DNA from: Seminavis robusta
Lineage: Eukaryota; Bacillariophyta; Bacillariophyceae; Naviculales; Naviculaceae
DNA: 31,739 nucleotides
Direction: 5' to 3'
NCBI GenBank assembly: GCA_903772945.1
Contig: CAICTM010001324.1
Coordinates: 1 to 31,739, forward strand
The translations under genes and the position numbers were made by a program. Position 1 is the stretch's first letter, and every line of letters starts with the position of its first letter. This document shows positions 20,001-28,699 of the stretch, piece by piece. The notes below the pieces were generated by a model that saw nothing but the letters and a program-made list of their open reading frames with translations, ran no database searches and had not been told where the DNA came from.

Positions 20001-20320
20001 ATGGTTCCAACCTGTCCCTCCTCCACCTCTTTTCCATCCTGGACAATGCGAATCTTTAAGGTTGGGGAGTCTACCTTTCCACAGCATACAAGGTCTTCGG
20101 TGTCGGGGACTGCAGGTCCTCCTGTGAGCCACACCACTGACTCGGCAAGGCCATAGAGATTGTAAATATTCTCAGGCTTCACAGCTAGGGTTGTAGTCAC
20201 TTCCTCCACAACACTTTGCTGCGTAGGTTCAGCACCAAACATGGCATACTTCACACAACTCCAATCGTATTTTCTATTGGCTTGCTTCAATCGCTTGAGG
20301 AGCAGTGCATAGGCAAAGTC
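17033..20320 (-). CDS. Copy B: FAAL C-terminal half / carrier / Pls-like terminal region, N-terminally truncated
   Basis: Homology to copy A starts at FAYALLLKRLKQ (20317) and runs to the end. The N-terminal half of the adenylation domain, with the nucleotide-binding YTSGSTG loop, is missing. Present are YGLAES, DTGDLG, GRVKDVIIVNGKNYYPTDVE, TSGKLKR, the carrier motif ENGMTSLKSAEL, and all three TM-pair/soluble units (GADLAWSAKIES, LHGLDVDIES, GHYIDSNGL). The open frame extends upstream to 20413, but those 31 codons come from a rearranged piece of another copy's terminal domain. The FAAL-to-carrier linker is only about 70 residues, against about 450 in copy A. As it stands the protein could not adenylate a substrate. 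Either it is a pseudogene or its 5' half was lost in assembly. Confidence 0.8.
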   Translation of the reverse strand, partial: DFAYALLLKRLKQANRKYDWSCVKYAMFGAEPTQQSVVEEVTTTLAVKPENIYNLYGLAESVVWLTGGPAVPDTEDLVCCGKVDSPTLKIRIVQDGKEVEEGQVGTIWVQSPRVAAGYFGQSELTRSTFSNVLPNYNGTWLDTGDLGKVVDGQLYVTGRVKDVIIVNGKNYYPTDVELSVDATFGHIVRPGRTTAFQYREDSIGITAEPRKDFDKSANKDLAVQIANHVSQTHGLFVSEVVVLKPAVTPKTTSGKLKRSEVRQTTVANDWKTSSVILRFQRHDGAIPVEKEGVVEKSSKGNLMAQPCSVVTEATDFESSERLNPFEPHSTNSPKDFQSLVISIFGSEVDTSKSWAENGMTSLKSAELRNSVEEEFHVVLPVNFEQLYTTPMELQEFLASSEGKCFPKQNLYDDPDFPSNSSVSTLSKVQLGVIQSFGSALILFLVLISGVPSYFLVSWVLDQCASAEDEECHIFWALMPMTFPLFLLSFSLVVVLFKVSVVGKYLPRQFGLLSSDYIRWWFVDRLVEVWESIVGKFLLDTKYIWIVYWLLGADLAWSAKIESYIREFDLVKVGSNATIAHPLKCRKFSQSKEEASPKMTLYPIAVGKNCKVSGMISPGAMIGDGSKVEKLSAVEEGALVPNGVLARGNPAYNAGPFEQHQESHFFAESLLDVFKMVWAISEAYHFFALSSLVHFALSSVLPSWRYGGILHWFLLFPLTSFLSLLTSIALKWLLIGKRDPSDEYEGSYYQRATNWACDFHFYVSAWALTPFFGQSRFWTIILYLHGLDVDIESDLNQPYFIFFPSKVDFVKVRKSFVATIFFDFSKRGDSKIEIINSSVGYNANLHAGVKILKSMIPPRSDVSDNVYNLNQSSGKTWKPSRLIMALFLSEAVQLLRNGVVFASFIPAYEISLAATQSSSSAITSCGLAAAVVLQLFLWVLLCRLVESLLLILPNYAQQSLFGIYINHVWFFNGGNWLVLVLCGTPMFAYYARMMGAKVSGDLWYFGNSLYEYSKLHFEGSVIVDSSHVSGHYIDSNGLAIDDTYVSGLLHPGCYASAGAEVSGPESGPWKVFLRSGSNKDSVDVELGSNATSSVKG

Positions 20321-21139
20321 GCCACATTGAGAAGAAGCTGCAACTGCTTCGGAAGGAACAAATCCATAATCAATACTAGGCTTCCGTGCCTTGGGATGGT
20401 TCAAGTTGTACACATGTCAGGCACTCAGATCTTGGTGGGATCATTGATTTCATATCTTGACACCAGCATGGAGATTGACATTATACCAATCTGCTGTTGA
20501 TGATCTCAATCTTGGAGTCCCCACTTTGCTAAGTCAAAAAATGGTTGCAACAAATGATTGCGGACCTTCACAAAATCAACCTTGGAAGGGAAGAAGAGAG
20601 TATGGGTTGTTAGGTTTGATTCAATATCAACATCCAGGCCATGAAGGTAAAGGATGAGTCCAGATCTGACTGGCCAAAGAAAGGAGAAGAGCCCAAGAGA
20701 CCGAAGTGGAAGTCCAAGCCCAATTTGTTGCCCGCGGTAGTATGAACTTCATATTCATCTGATGGATCTCGTTACCAATCAGAAGCCATTTGAGGGCAAT
20801 ACTTGAGGAGGAAGGAAGGATGTCAATGGAAACAAGAGGACCAATGAAGAATCCACCATATCTCCATGAGGGCAGGACACTGCTGAGTGCAAAATGGACC
20901 AAGGAGGATAGTGCAAAAAAGTTGTATGCCTCAGAGATTGCCCAGACCATCTTGAAGACATCCAACACTGACTCTGCAAAGAAGTTTGATTCTTGATGCT
21001 GCTCAAATGGGCCAGCGTTATAAGCTGGGTCCTCCCTGCAACACACATTTGGTACCAAGGCCCCCTCTTCAACGCAGAGAGTTTCTCCACCTTGCTGCCA
21101 TCTCCAATCATGCCCCAGGGCCAATCATGCCAGAGACCT
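20321..21139 (-). pseudogene. Error-ridden fragment of the terminal region (middle part), C-like
   Basis: This 819-nt stretch parallels 23434-24290 of copy C (857 nt) from end to end and is 38 nt shorter. The loss is spread over many single or double base deletions, with few substitutions. Pieces of protein survive in shifting frames: LDVFKMVWAISEAY, SSVLPSWRYGG and GKR/NEIHQMNMK. It carries no start or end of a gene. It joins copy B abruptly at 20320. The deletion-dominated pattern resembles uncorrected long-read sequence more than ordinary pseudogene decay. Confidence 0.75.
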
Positions 21140-22259
21140 ATAATGAAAACTTCCGCTCGATCGCCCACCATTGACCCTAACCCTAGCCAGATTCAAAAAC
21201 ATCGTGGCAATGGTGTTCTGAGCATCATCAGGTGATCGCATGTTCCTTGCAGATGCAGCAGTTCAGGGAATGCTGAGGCTTCCTCAGAGATTGCTGAGCG
21301 GGAACGGAAGATCGCGTAGTTCCGACAAGCAACGACAGCCTCGACGAAAGAGAGAAGACCAGTCCAAGCATAAATGCGTAAATGTCCCAAAGCAAAGGTT
21401 GGAAGTATAGGGAGATCTATGGCTGAAACTGAGTTAACATGGTCCCGCCGTTCCACGATGACTTTGAGTTTCGGAAGACGGCATGACGATAGCTGATCAT
21501 GAAGTTGAAAGATCTGACGTCGCGGCTGGAGGGAGATACGCAGGACTGTTGGACGGCGGCGGTTGCCACTTTTGCCACTGTCGACGATCCACGATGGGAG
21601 GTTTGATCTTCAGGAGACACCATGGCGACAAGGTTGGCACTGGAAGGCACCGGCTCATTGAACGCCTTTTCGAACGAAAGAACGAGCGAACGACAATCGA
21701 ACGAACTTGGAAGATTGAAGGACGATAACTAGCTTGCTCGACCGAGCGCGAAGGAATATCACCAACAAAGAACAACGGCGGAGATGCTGTCAATCGCTGC
21801 GGCTCCACGACAAGGCAGCCAGCAACATCAACAACAGAATCGACCACAAGAGACTAGCTAGCTGCTAGCTAGTAGAGATCTCGAGCCATTAACTATGACA
21901 ATGTGGCATACGGCGCCTGCAAACAATGACGAAGGTACACACTGGTTTTTCGACAACACATATATCTGTACCACACGGTAGCGGCAAGGAGGCCGTGAAG
22001 CACACATTGGAGCTTGATACTATCTAGCTAGTTGGGCCCCACTCATGAGAACTCAGATTTCCAGTAGCTGAACCTAGGATGGGGCATTCTGATAGTTAAG
22101 GATGATGTACATGTAGACCATTTGTTTGCTCCTCAGTAGTAGTTGTTGTTGGTTGCTGCAACTGGTGACAATTCCGTGTGGGCAGAGTCTACTGTCCGGA
22201 CATATAATATAATCAAAACACTCAAACAACCAAACAATTTCTTTCCTATAGCTTTTAGC
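21140..22259. other. 1.1 kb spacer between synthetase fragments
   Basis: No recognised gene. Short frames on both strands show no domain. It contains a CTAGCTAG-type simple repeat near 21855-21870 and a short CCCTAACCCTAG run near 21175. Its left boundary is the abrupt end of the decayed fragment; its right boundary is the 3' end of the tail fragment. Confidence 0.4.
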
Positions 22260-22829
22260 TTAGGCTAGTGCAGCAGTGACCTTGGTGCCCACATCTTCTC
22301 TTCTAAGAAAGACTTTCCATGGACCATTTTCTGGACCAAACACTTCTGCTCCAGCTGAGGCATAGCATCCTGGATGCAACAATCCAGACACATAGGTGTC
22401 ATCAATGGCAAGCCCATTGCTATCAATGTAGTGTCCACTAACATGGGAACTGTCCACAATCACGCTGCCTTCGAAATGCAGTTTGCTGTACTCATAGAGA
22501 GCATTTCCAAAGTACCAGAGGTCACCAGATACCTCAGCCCCCATCATGCGAGCATAGTAGGCAAACATGGGTGTTCCGTAGAGAAGCAAAACAAGCCGAT
22601 TCCCAACATTGAATAACCAAACATGGTTGATATAGATGCCAAAGAAGCTCTTCTGAGCACAACCTGGAAGGATCAACAGTAAGCTTTCAACAAGTCGAGA
22701 CAGAAGAATCCACAGGAACAGTTGAAGGACAAAGGCGGCCGCAAGCCCACACGCAGTAATGGCACTGGAAGCACTTTGTGTGGCCGCAAGGCCAATCTCA
22801 TAGGCAGGGATGAAAGAGGCAAAAAACAC
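22260..22829 (-). pseudogene. Tail fragment of a fourth synthetase copy (last about 187 residues)
   Basis: The frame encodes the third TM pair (FFASFIPAYEIGLAATQS... FVLQLFLWILLSRL) and third soluble unit (GTPMFAYYARMMGAEVSGD, GHYIDSNGLAIDD, HPGCYASAGAEVFG), then ends with its own short tail and stop. It resembles copy B more than the adjoining copy C (for example GHYIDSNGLAIDD is shared with B; C has GHYIDCNGLTIDD). Homology begins abruptly near 22825, right at the stop codon of copy C. The frame runs on to 22901 only because it overlaps the end of copy C. It has no promoter or start of its own. Confidence 0.75.
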
Positions 22830-22830
22830 T

Positions 22831-25800
22831 TTAGCCCTCAAGGATTTCCTGGGAACTACCTTCACTCCCCCACTCAACATCCACAGAATCTTCGTTGTCA
22901 TCAGTTCTGAGGAATACTTTCCATGGACCAGTTTCAGGCCCAGAGACTGCTGCTCCAGCCACAGCGAAGCATCCAGGATGAATCAGGCCTGACACATAAG
23001 TATCATCAATGGTGAGCCCATTGCAATCAATGTAATGACCATTCAAGCTGGAGCTGTCCACAATGACACTGCCTTTGAAGTGAAGCTTGCTGTACTCATA
23101 GAGAGCATTTCCAAAGTACCAGAGGTCACCATCCACCTCAGCTCCCATCATGCGAGCATAGTACACAAACATGGGTGTTCCATAGAGAAGCAAAACAAGC
23201 CAATTCCCCACATTGAATAACCAAACATGGTTGATGTAGATGCCAAAGAAACTCTGCTGAGCACGACCTGGAAGGATCAACAGCAACCTTTCAACAAGTC
23301 GGGTCAAAAGAACCCACAGGGACAGTTGAAGGACAAAGGCGGCAGCAAGCCCACACACAGTTGTGGCAACGGAAGAACTTTGTGTGACAGCAAGGCCAAT
23401 CTCATAGGTAGGAATGAAAAAGGCAAAAATCACCACATTGAGAAGAAGCTGCAACACTTCTGGAAGGAACAAATCCATAATCAAACTAGGCTTCCGTGCC
23501 TTGCTGGACTGGTTCAAGTTGTACACACTGTCAGGCACGTCAGATCTTGGTGGGATCATTGATTTCATTATCTTGACACCAGCATGGAGATTGACATTAT
23601 ATCCAATGCTGCTGTTGATGATCTCAATCTTGGAGTCCCCACATTTGCTAAAGTCTAGAAAAATGGTTGCAACAAATGATTTGCGGACCTTCACAAAATC
23701 AACCTTGGAAGGGAAGAAGACGACGTATGGGTTGTTGAGGTTTGATTCAATATCAACATCCAGGCCATGAAGGTAAAGGATGACGGTCCAGAGTCTGGAC
23801 TGGCCAAAGAAAGGAGCAAGAGCCCAAGTAGCCGCGCGGAAGTGGAAGTCACAAGCCCAATTTGTTGCCCGGCGGTAGTATGAATCTTCATATTCATCTG
23901 ATGGATCTCGTTTACCAATCAGAAGCCATTTGAGGGCAATACTTACGAGGAGAGCAAGGAAGGATGTCAATGGAAACAAGAGGAGCCAATGAAGAATACC
24001 ACCATATCTCCATGAGGGCAGGACACTGCTGAGTGAAAAATGGACCAAGGAGGATAGTGCAAAAAAGTTGTATGCCTCAGAGATTGCCCAGACCATCTTG
24101 AAGACATCCAACACTGACTCTGCGAAAAAGTTTGATTCTTGATGCTGCTCAAATGGGCCAGCGTTATAAGCTGGGCTCCCCCTGGCAACCACAGCATTTG
24201 GTACCAAGGCCCCCTCTTCAACGGCAGAGAGTTTCTCCACCTTGCTGCCATCTCCAATCTTGGCCCCAGGGCCAATCATGCCAGAGACCTTGCAGTTCTT
24301 TCCAACAACAATGGGATAGAATATCATTTTGGGGCTTTCCTCCTCGCTTGACTGGGAGAATTTTCTGCACTTCAAAGGATGTGCAATCGTTGCACTGCTG
24401 CCCACCTTCACCAGGTCAAATTCACGGATATAGGATTCAATCTTGGCAGACCAAGCCAAGTCAGCACCAAGCAGCCAGTAGAAGATCCAAATGTACTTGG
24501 TTTCCAGAAGGAATTGTCCAACAAAAGATTCCCAGACTTCCACAAGTCTGTCCACAAACCACCAACGGATGTATTCCCATGATAGGAAACAATGTTGCCT
24601 TGGTTCATACGTCCAAACAACAATGACCTTGAATAGCACCACAACCAATGAGAATGATAGGAGAAAGAGAGGAAAGGTCAAGGGCATCAGGCCCCAAATT
24701 ATCTGGCACTCTTCATCTTCATCCTTGGCACATTGGTCCAGTATCCAGGATACCAGGAAGTAGGAAGGAACAGCTGAGATCAAGACTAAGAGAAGGATCA
24801 GAGTTGATCCAATGGCTTGGATAACTCCAAGTTGTACTGTGCTCAGCGTAGATACAGATGAGTTGCTTGGAAAGTCAGGGTCATCATGGAGATTTTGCTT
24901 AGGAAAGCACTTTCCCTCAGATGAGGCCAGGAACTCTTGGAGCTCCATGGGTGTTGTATAGAGTTGTTCAAAGTTCACTGGAAGCACTACATGGAACTCC
25001 TCCTCCACACTGTTCCTCAGCTCAGCACTCTTGAGTGATGTCATTCCATTCTCAGCCCATGACCTCGATGTGTCAACCTCTGAACCAAAGATGGAGATGA
25101 CCAAGCTTTGGAAGTCCTTGGATGAATTTGTAGAGTGAGGCTCAAATGGATTCAACCGTTCCGAGGATTCAGAATCTGTTGCCTCTGTGATGCCACTGCA
25201 AGTTTGTTCCATCAGGTTCCTTTTAGACCTCTTCTCCGGGACCCTTTCTGTTTCCACTATATTGGCACCATCATGTCGCTCAAACCTTAGGATCACAGTA
25301 GATGGCTTCCAATCACCAGCAACAGTCGTTTGCCTAACCTCACTCCTCTTCAGCTTGCCTGATGTTGTCTTTGGAGTCACAGCCGGTTTCAGAACAACAA
25401 CCTCCGAGACAAACAGCCCATGTGTTTGGGAGACATGGTTAGCGATCTGAACAGCCAAATCTTTGTTTGCTGACTTGTCAAAATCCTTTCTTGGCTCGGC
25501 AGTAATGCCAATACTGTCTTCTCTGTACTGAAAGGCAGTTGTTCTTCCTGGACGAACAATATGCCCAAATGTTGCATCAACAGAAAGCTCCACATCTGTT
25601 GGGTAGTAGTTCTTGCCAGTGACGATGATGACATCTTTGACTCTGCCGGTGACATAGAGCTGCCCATCAACCACCTTGCCCAAATCACCAGTGTCAAGCC
25701 AGGTTCCATTATAATTGGGGAGGACATTTGAAAATGTGGATCTGGTCAGCTCTGGCTGGCCAAAGTATCCAGCAGCAACACGGGGTGACTGGACCCAGAT

Positions 25801-26004
25801 GGTTCCAACCTGTCCCTCCTCCACCTCTTTTCCATCCTGGACAATGCGAATCTTTAAGGTTGGGGAGTCTACCTTTCCACAGCATACAAGGTCTTCGGTG
25901 TCGGGGACTGCAGGTCCTCCTGTGAGCCACACCACTGACTCGGCAAGGCCATAGAGATTGTAAATATTCTCAGGCTTCACAGCTAGGGTTGTAGCCACTC
26001 CCAC
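22831..26004 (-). CDS. Copy C, main part: FAAL C-terminal half / carrier / Pls-like terminal region
   Basis: A frame of 1057 codons; homology starts at TTLAVKPENIYNLYGLAES just inside an ATG that is probably not the true start. It contains DTGDLG, GRVKDVII with TGKNYYPTDVE (Thr where A and B have Asn), TSGKLKR, a carrier domain with serine 323 in ENGMTSLKSAEL, and the three membrane-pair/soluble-unit repeats with GADLAWSAKIES, LHGLDVDIES and GHYIDCNGL. Its upstream half lies at 26374-26994 in another frame across a damaged stretch. Together they would make a protein of about 1390 residues without the long insert of copy A. In the FAAL/carrier part it is almost identical to copy B; in the membrane part it is clearly more divergent. 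Inferred role as for copy A. Confidence 0.82.
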   Translation of the reverse strand: MGVATTLAVKPENIYNLYGLAESVVWLTGGPAVPDTEDLVCCGKVDSPTLKIRIVQDGKEVEEGQVGTIWVQSPRVAAGYFGQPELTRSTFSNVLPNYNGTWLDTGDLGKVVDGQLYVTGRVKDVIIVTGKNYYPTDVELSVDATFGHIVRPGRTTAFQYREDSIGITAEPRKDFDKSANKDLAVQIANHVSQTHGLFVSEVVVLKPAVTPKTTSGKLKRSEVRQTTVAGDWKPSTVILRFERHDGANIVETERVPEKRSKRNLMEQTCSGITEATDSESSERLNPFEPHSTNSSKDFQSLVISIFGSEVDTSRSWAENGMTSLKSAELRNSVEEEFHVVLPVNFEQLYTTPMELQEFLASSEGKCFPKQNLHDDPDFPSNSSVSTLSTVQLGVIQAIGSTLILLLVLISAVPSYFLVSWILDQCAKDEDEECQIIWGLMPLTFPLFLLSFSLVVVLFKVIVVWTYEPRQHCFLSWEYIRWWFVDRLVEVWESFVGQFLLETKYIWIFYWLLGADLAWSAKIESYIREFDLVKVGSSATIAHPLKCRKFSQSSEEESPKMIFYPIVVGKNCKVSGMIGPGAKIGDGSKVEKLSAVEEGALVPNAVVARGSPAYNAGPFEQHQESNFFAESVLDVFKMVWAISEAYNFFALSSLVHFSLSSVLPSWRYGGILHWLLLFPLTSFLALLVSIALKWLLIGKRDPSDEYEDSYYRRATNWACDFHFRAATWALAPFFGQSRLWTVILYLHGLDVDIESNLNNPYVVFFPSKVDFVKVRKSFVATIFLDFSKCGDSKIEIINSSIGYNVNLHAGVKIMKSMIPPRSDVPDSVYNLNQSSKARKPSLIMDLFLPEVLQLLLNVVIFAFFIPTYEIGLAVTQSSSVATTVCGLAAAFVLQLSLWVLLTRLVERLLLILPGRAQQSFFGIYINHVWLFNVGNWLVLLLYGTPMFVYYARMMGAEVDGDLWYFGNALYEYSKLHFKGSVIVDSSSLNGHYIDCNGLTIDDTYVSGLIHPGCFAVAGAAVSGPETGPWKVFLRTDDNEDSVDVEWGSEGSSQEILEG

Positions 26005-26373
26005 AATTGACTTTGGAGGTTAACCAAACATGGCATACTCTACACACTCCAATCGATTCTTGTTTGCTTCAATCGCTTGAGGAGCAGTGCATAGGCAAAG
26101 TTGGGGGCACAGGTATGAGTTGCCTGGTATTTCTCAATCAATCAGCCCAAAGAAGTGGTTTTGTTAGGAAGTCGAGGGGTGAAGACATAACAAGCTGGTC
26201 ACCAGCATATAATGTTGCCATGAAACCGCCTACAAGTCCCATGTCTATTTAATACCACCGTTGAGTTCAGTAACAAGAGTTAGAATATTGGGAGATGCAA
26301 CCATGCCGTACATAATTTCTCTGGTACCTACCATGATATTGAGGTACCCATGACGCAGTCAATGACGTTGGAG
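26005..26373 (-). other. Frame-damaged middle of the copy C adenylation domain
   Basis: Comparison with copy A (about 7190-7600) and copy B shows the expected coding sequence is present but reads in several frames: NYV/WVPQYHG, the MGLVAGF region and the PNFAYALLLKRL region can all be found in pieces. Small insertions and deletions are scattered along it, mostly deletions. It joins the N-terminal and C-terminal parts of copy C. Either real inactivation or sequencing error would explain it. Confidence 0.65.
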
Positions 26374-26994
26374 TCAAGTTGATTGAAGCACCAATTTCCC
26401 TGCAATTTTCTGATCTGCCAGGTTGTGGTGAGTGATCATGACGCCTTTGGGCTTACCAGTGCTGCCGGAGGTGTACTGGATGAAACAGATATCATTTGGT
26501 TCTCCCATGTATGCCACATAATAGTCTTGCTTTTTTGAATTCCTCTTTTTGATTGAGAGTTTGTCGGTCCCAATCCACTTGACACCTGTTTTGTAAATGA
26601 TACTAGCTGCTGCCATCCCAGTAGCAAACATGTTAGTCGAGAGAGCAAATTTGGCTCCAGCATCTTCTGCAAAGCCATGGAATTTTGGCATTTCTGTTTT
26701 GAGCTGATTTGGATTGGGTGGATAGATAGAACAAGGGATGACTCCGATTTTCATGGCACCAAACATTCCAGCCAAGAACTCCAGGCCAAAGGGATATGCC
26801 ACCATGACCCGGTCTCCCTTTTGACATCCCAGCTTGAGGAGACGAGCTGCCACAGCATTGGATGCATCCTCCAACTGCTTGAATGTCATCTTGTTCTGTT
26901 CCTCACACTTCTTGTCCACCCAGATGAAGACAACCTTATCAGGAGTCTCCGTTGCATGATGGCTGAGGGCTTCCAGGATGGTTGAGAACGACAT
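26374..26994 (-). CDS. Copy C, N-terminal part: start of the FAAL domain with the nucleotide-binding loop
   Basis: From ATG 26994 the frame reads MSFSTILEALSHHATETPDK, matching the copy A start, and continues through YPFGLEFLAGMFGAMKIGV, IYPPNPNQLKTEMPKF and the phosphate-binding YTSGSTGKPKGV to NLADQ, after which it departs from homology and stops. The same frame is open to another ATG at 27117, adding 41 Gln/Pro-rich residues (PQQPSDQLNQQQ) with no counterpart in copy A, so 26994 is preferred. This half carries the part of the adenylation domain that copy B lacks. Confidence 0.78.
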   Translation of the reverse strand: MSFSTILEALSHHATETPDKVVFIWVDKKCEEQNKMTFKQLEDASNAVAARLLKLGCQKGDRVMVAYPFGLEFLAGMFGAMKIGVIPCSIYPPNPNQLKTEMPKFHGFAEDAGAKFALSTNMFATGMAAASIIYKTGVKWIGTDKLSIKKRNSKKQDYYVAYMGEPNDICFIQYTSGSTGKPKGVMITHHNLADQKIAGKLVLQST

Positions 26995-27985
26995 TGCTGT
27001 TCTTTCTCCTTGTTGTTGATTCAGTTGGTCTGATGGCTGTTGGGGATCATCTTGACCATCTTCTTTGGGCAATCTCATTTCCAGTGGCTGGTATGCTTCA
27101 ATTCTTGGCTCTAGCACTCGTCCTTTATCATCCTACGAAAGTATGTGCTCGTCTTTGCTCGCTGCTCGATATCGTGCGACGGAACACAAACCATGCAAGG
27201 AAGCAAAGAACCCCGTTTATGCAGTAGAGAGCAACTAACTATGCCAGTGGCTGTGTTGGGCGTTGATGGGCTACACAGGAAGACGCCCAAGAAGTTTGCT
27301 TATGGTGTAAAACAATGCAGGTCTAGCCAGCTACTGAGTACTAGCTAGTACAGTACTCGAGTACTCGGAGTAAGAAGTAAGTGTTTGTAGTTTCATTTTG
27401 AGGTCACGTTAGGACGCGTGGTCTGGTTGGCACATACTAGTAGGGGGCAAAATTATTAATTTAGCAAAAGCAACCCCGCTTTGTTAAGTACCAGTACCGT
27501 ACGGTGTTCCCAAGGACCTCCTAGGTGATCAACAAAAGACAGGACTTTAAAAGCACGTCGATGCCGCAACAGTTTCACACCAACTGCACTACTGTAAAAG
27601 TCTTGCCAAACCTTCGAGGCATCTTGGAATCTAAAAAAGATGCCTTGACAGTTAGACGGAGCCGTTCAGCAGCAGTCATTCACACTTCGAGCAGCTCTTG
27701 AGCTCTGCACACTTACTTCGTGATTTATTTGGGAGAAGGTTTAGAAACGGAAGCCAGATTTCTGGGGAATTAAGGCTTTAGTCGCTTTTCCGACTGGATC
27801 TCTGCTTGTTACTCCCGACTTGCGGACTCAGCTGGACTCTTGCTTGGTTGAGTGACCCATTCGCTACGACAAAGAAGCCTCGTGGATGAGCAAACTTGCC
27901 CGAATGTAGGCCTGCATTGTATTTGATAGCGTTTTTTGTAAAAGTGTCTGTGAAAAGGCGAATATTTGTTTTGGGCTGCAATTTT
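26995..27985. promoter_or_regulatory. 5' flank of copy C; two adjacent palindromes, no gene recognised
   Basis: Upstream of the copy C start no frame has recognisable content. Two 14-nt perfect palindromes lie side by side at 27338-27351 (GTACTAGCTAGTAC) and 27352-27365 (AGTACTCGAGTACT), about 350 bases before the start. A short resemblance to the dispersed repeat (GGTTTAGAAACGGAAGCCAG) lies at 27738-27757. Confidence 0.4.
27338..27365. repeat. Two abutting 14-nt palindromes upstream of copy C
   Basis: Each half equals its own reverse complement, and both are built around GTAC/AGTACT, as is the palindrome upstream of copy A. A regulatory role is possible but not shown. Confidence 0.65.
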
Positions 27986-27988
27986 TCT

Positions 27989-28103
27989 ATTGGATTAGAT
28001 CGGATTGGATTGAATTGAATTGGATTGCATTGAATTCCAGTTTACTATACAAATAACAGTACTAGTTGGATTCCAATTCAGTCCAATTCAATCCAATCCA
28101 ATG
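27989..28103. repeat. Imperfect inverted repeat made of ATTGGATT/AATCCAAT units
   Basis: The left arm (27989-28037) repeats GGATTGGATTGAATTG-like units; the right arm (28066-28103) is its approximate complement (CCAATTCAATCCAATCC). About 28 bases separate them. It could fold into a long hairpin or be the end of a mobile element. It directly abuts the first copy of the 126-bp direct repeat. Confidence 0.7.
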
Positions 28104-28229
28104 ATTCCACTTTTAGGTCCAGTAGAGCTACTAGACTATAGCAAGATCATGTCAATACGGGTCTATAGAGGTTGTAATTACAACCTCTCCTCCAGACTAG
28201 GATCCAGGCAAAGGCAATGGCCCTGGTTA
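28104..28229 (+). repeat. Direct repeat copy 1 (126 bp)
   Basis: From ATTCCACTTTTAGG to CCCTGGTTA; repeated at 28572-28699. It contains a 20-nt perfect palindrome (GAGGTTGTAATTACAACCTC) that is shortened in copy 2. Confidence 0.85.
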
Positions 28230-28571
28230 TACCAGAGAGGCCTGCTGCATGTATCACAGACAGACCTACTTCCATCCAATTTACCCGGGCGGGAGGGAAG
28301 GGAAAAAGGAAAATTGGTGTCGGGGGGCTGCAACTCTGGTTCAGAAAAAGTGAACCTGATTTGTAGCCGCCCGATTAGTAGTCCTTCTAGCTAGTCATCA
28401 ACACCACATAGGCACACCACCTGTGCACCCGACACTTCGGTCCACCACCTCATCCTTGGATGGGTGGCTCTCCCGGATTCCTGTCCGTCAGTCTCCCTTA
28501 TGGTCGGCTCCCTGTGAACTCATACTCTCCGTTCTGTAGAATCTCTTCATTCCCTGTCTGGGAAGGTGGGC

Positions 28572-28699
28572 AATTCCACTTTTAGGTCCAGTAGAGCTAC
28601 TAGACTATAGCAAGATCATGTCAATATGGGTCTATAGAGGTTGTAAACCTCCCCTCCAGACTAGGATCCAGGCAAAGGCAAAGGCAATGGCCCTGGTTA
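28572..28699 (+). repeat. Direct repeat copy 2 (128 bp)
   Basis: Nearly identical to 28104-28229, in the same orientation. Differences are a collapsed palindrome (GAGGTTGTAAACCTC), an extra GGCAAA unit and single-base changes. 342 bases lie between the two copies, with no recognised gene. They could be short LTR-like ends of a small element or a local duplication. Confidence 0.85.

Noticed and set aside
21170..21187. Telomere-like CCCTAACCCTAG sequence
   Set aside because: Only about two units, inside a gene-bearing region; not a telomeric array.
26995..27117. N-terminal extension of copy C to the ATG at 27117
   Set aside because: The added residues are Gln/Pro-rich and have no counterpart in copy A, whose start aligns with 26994.
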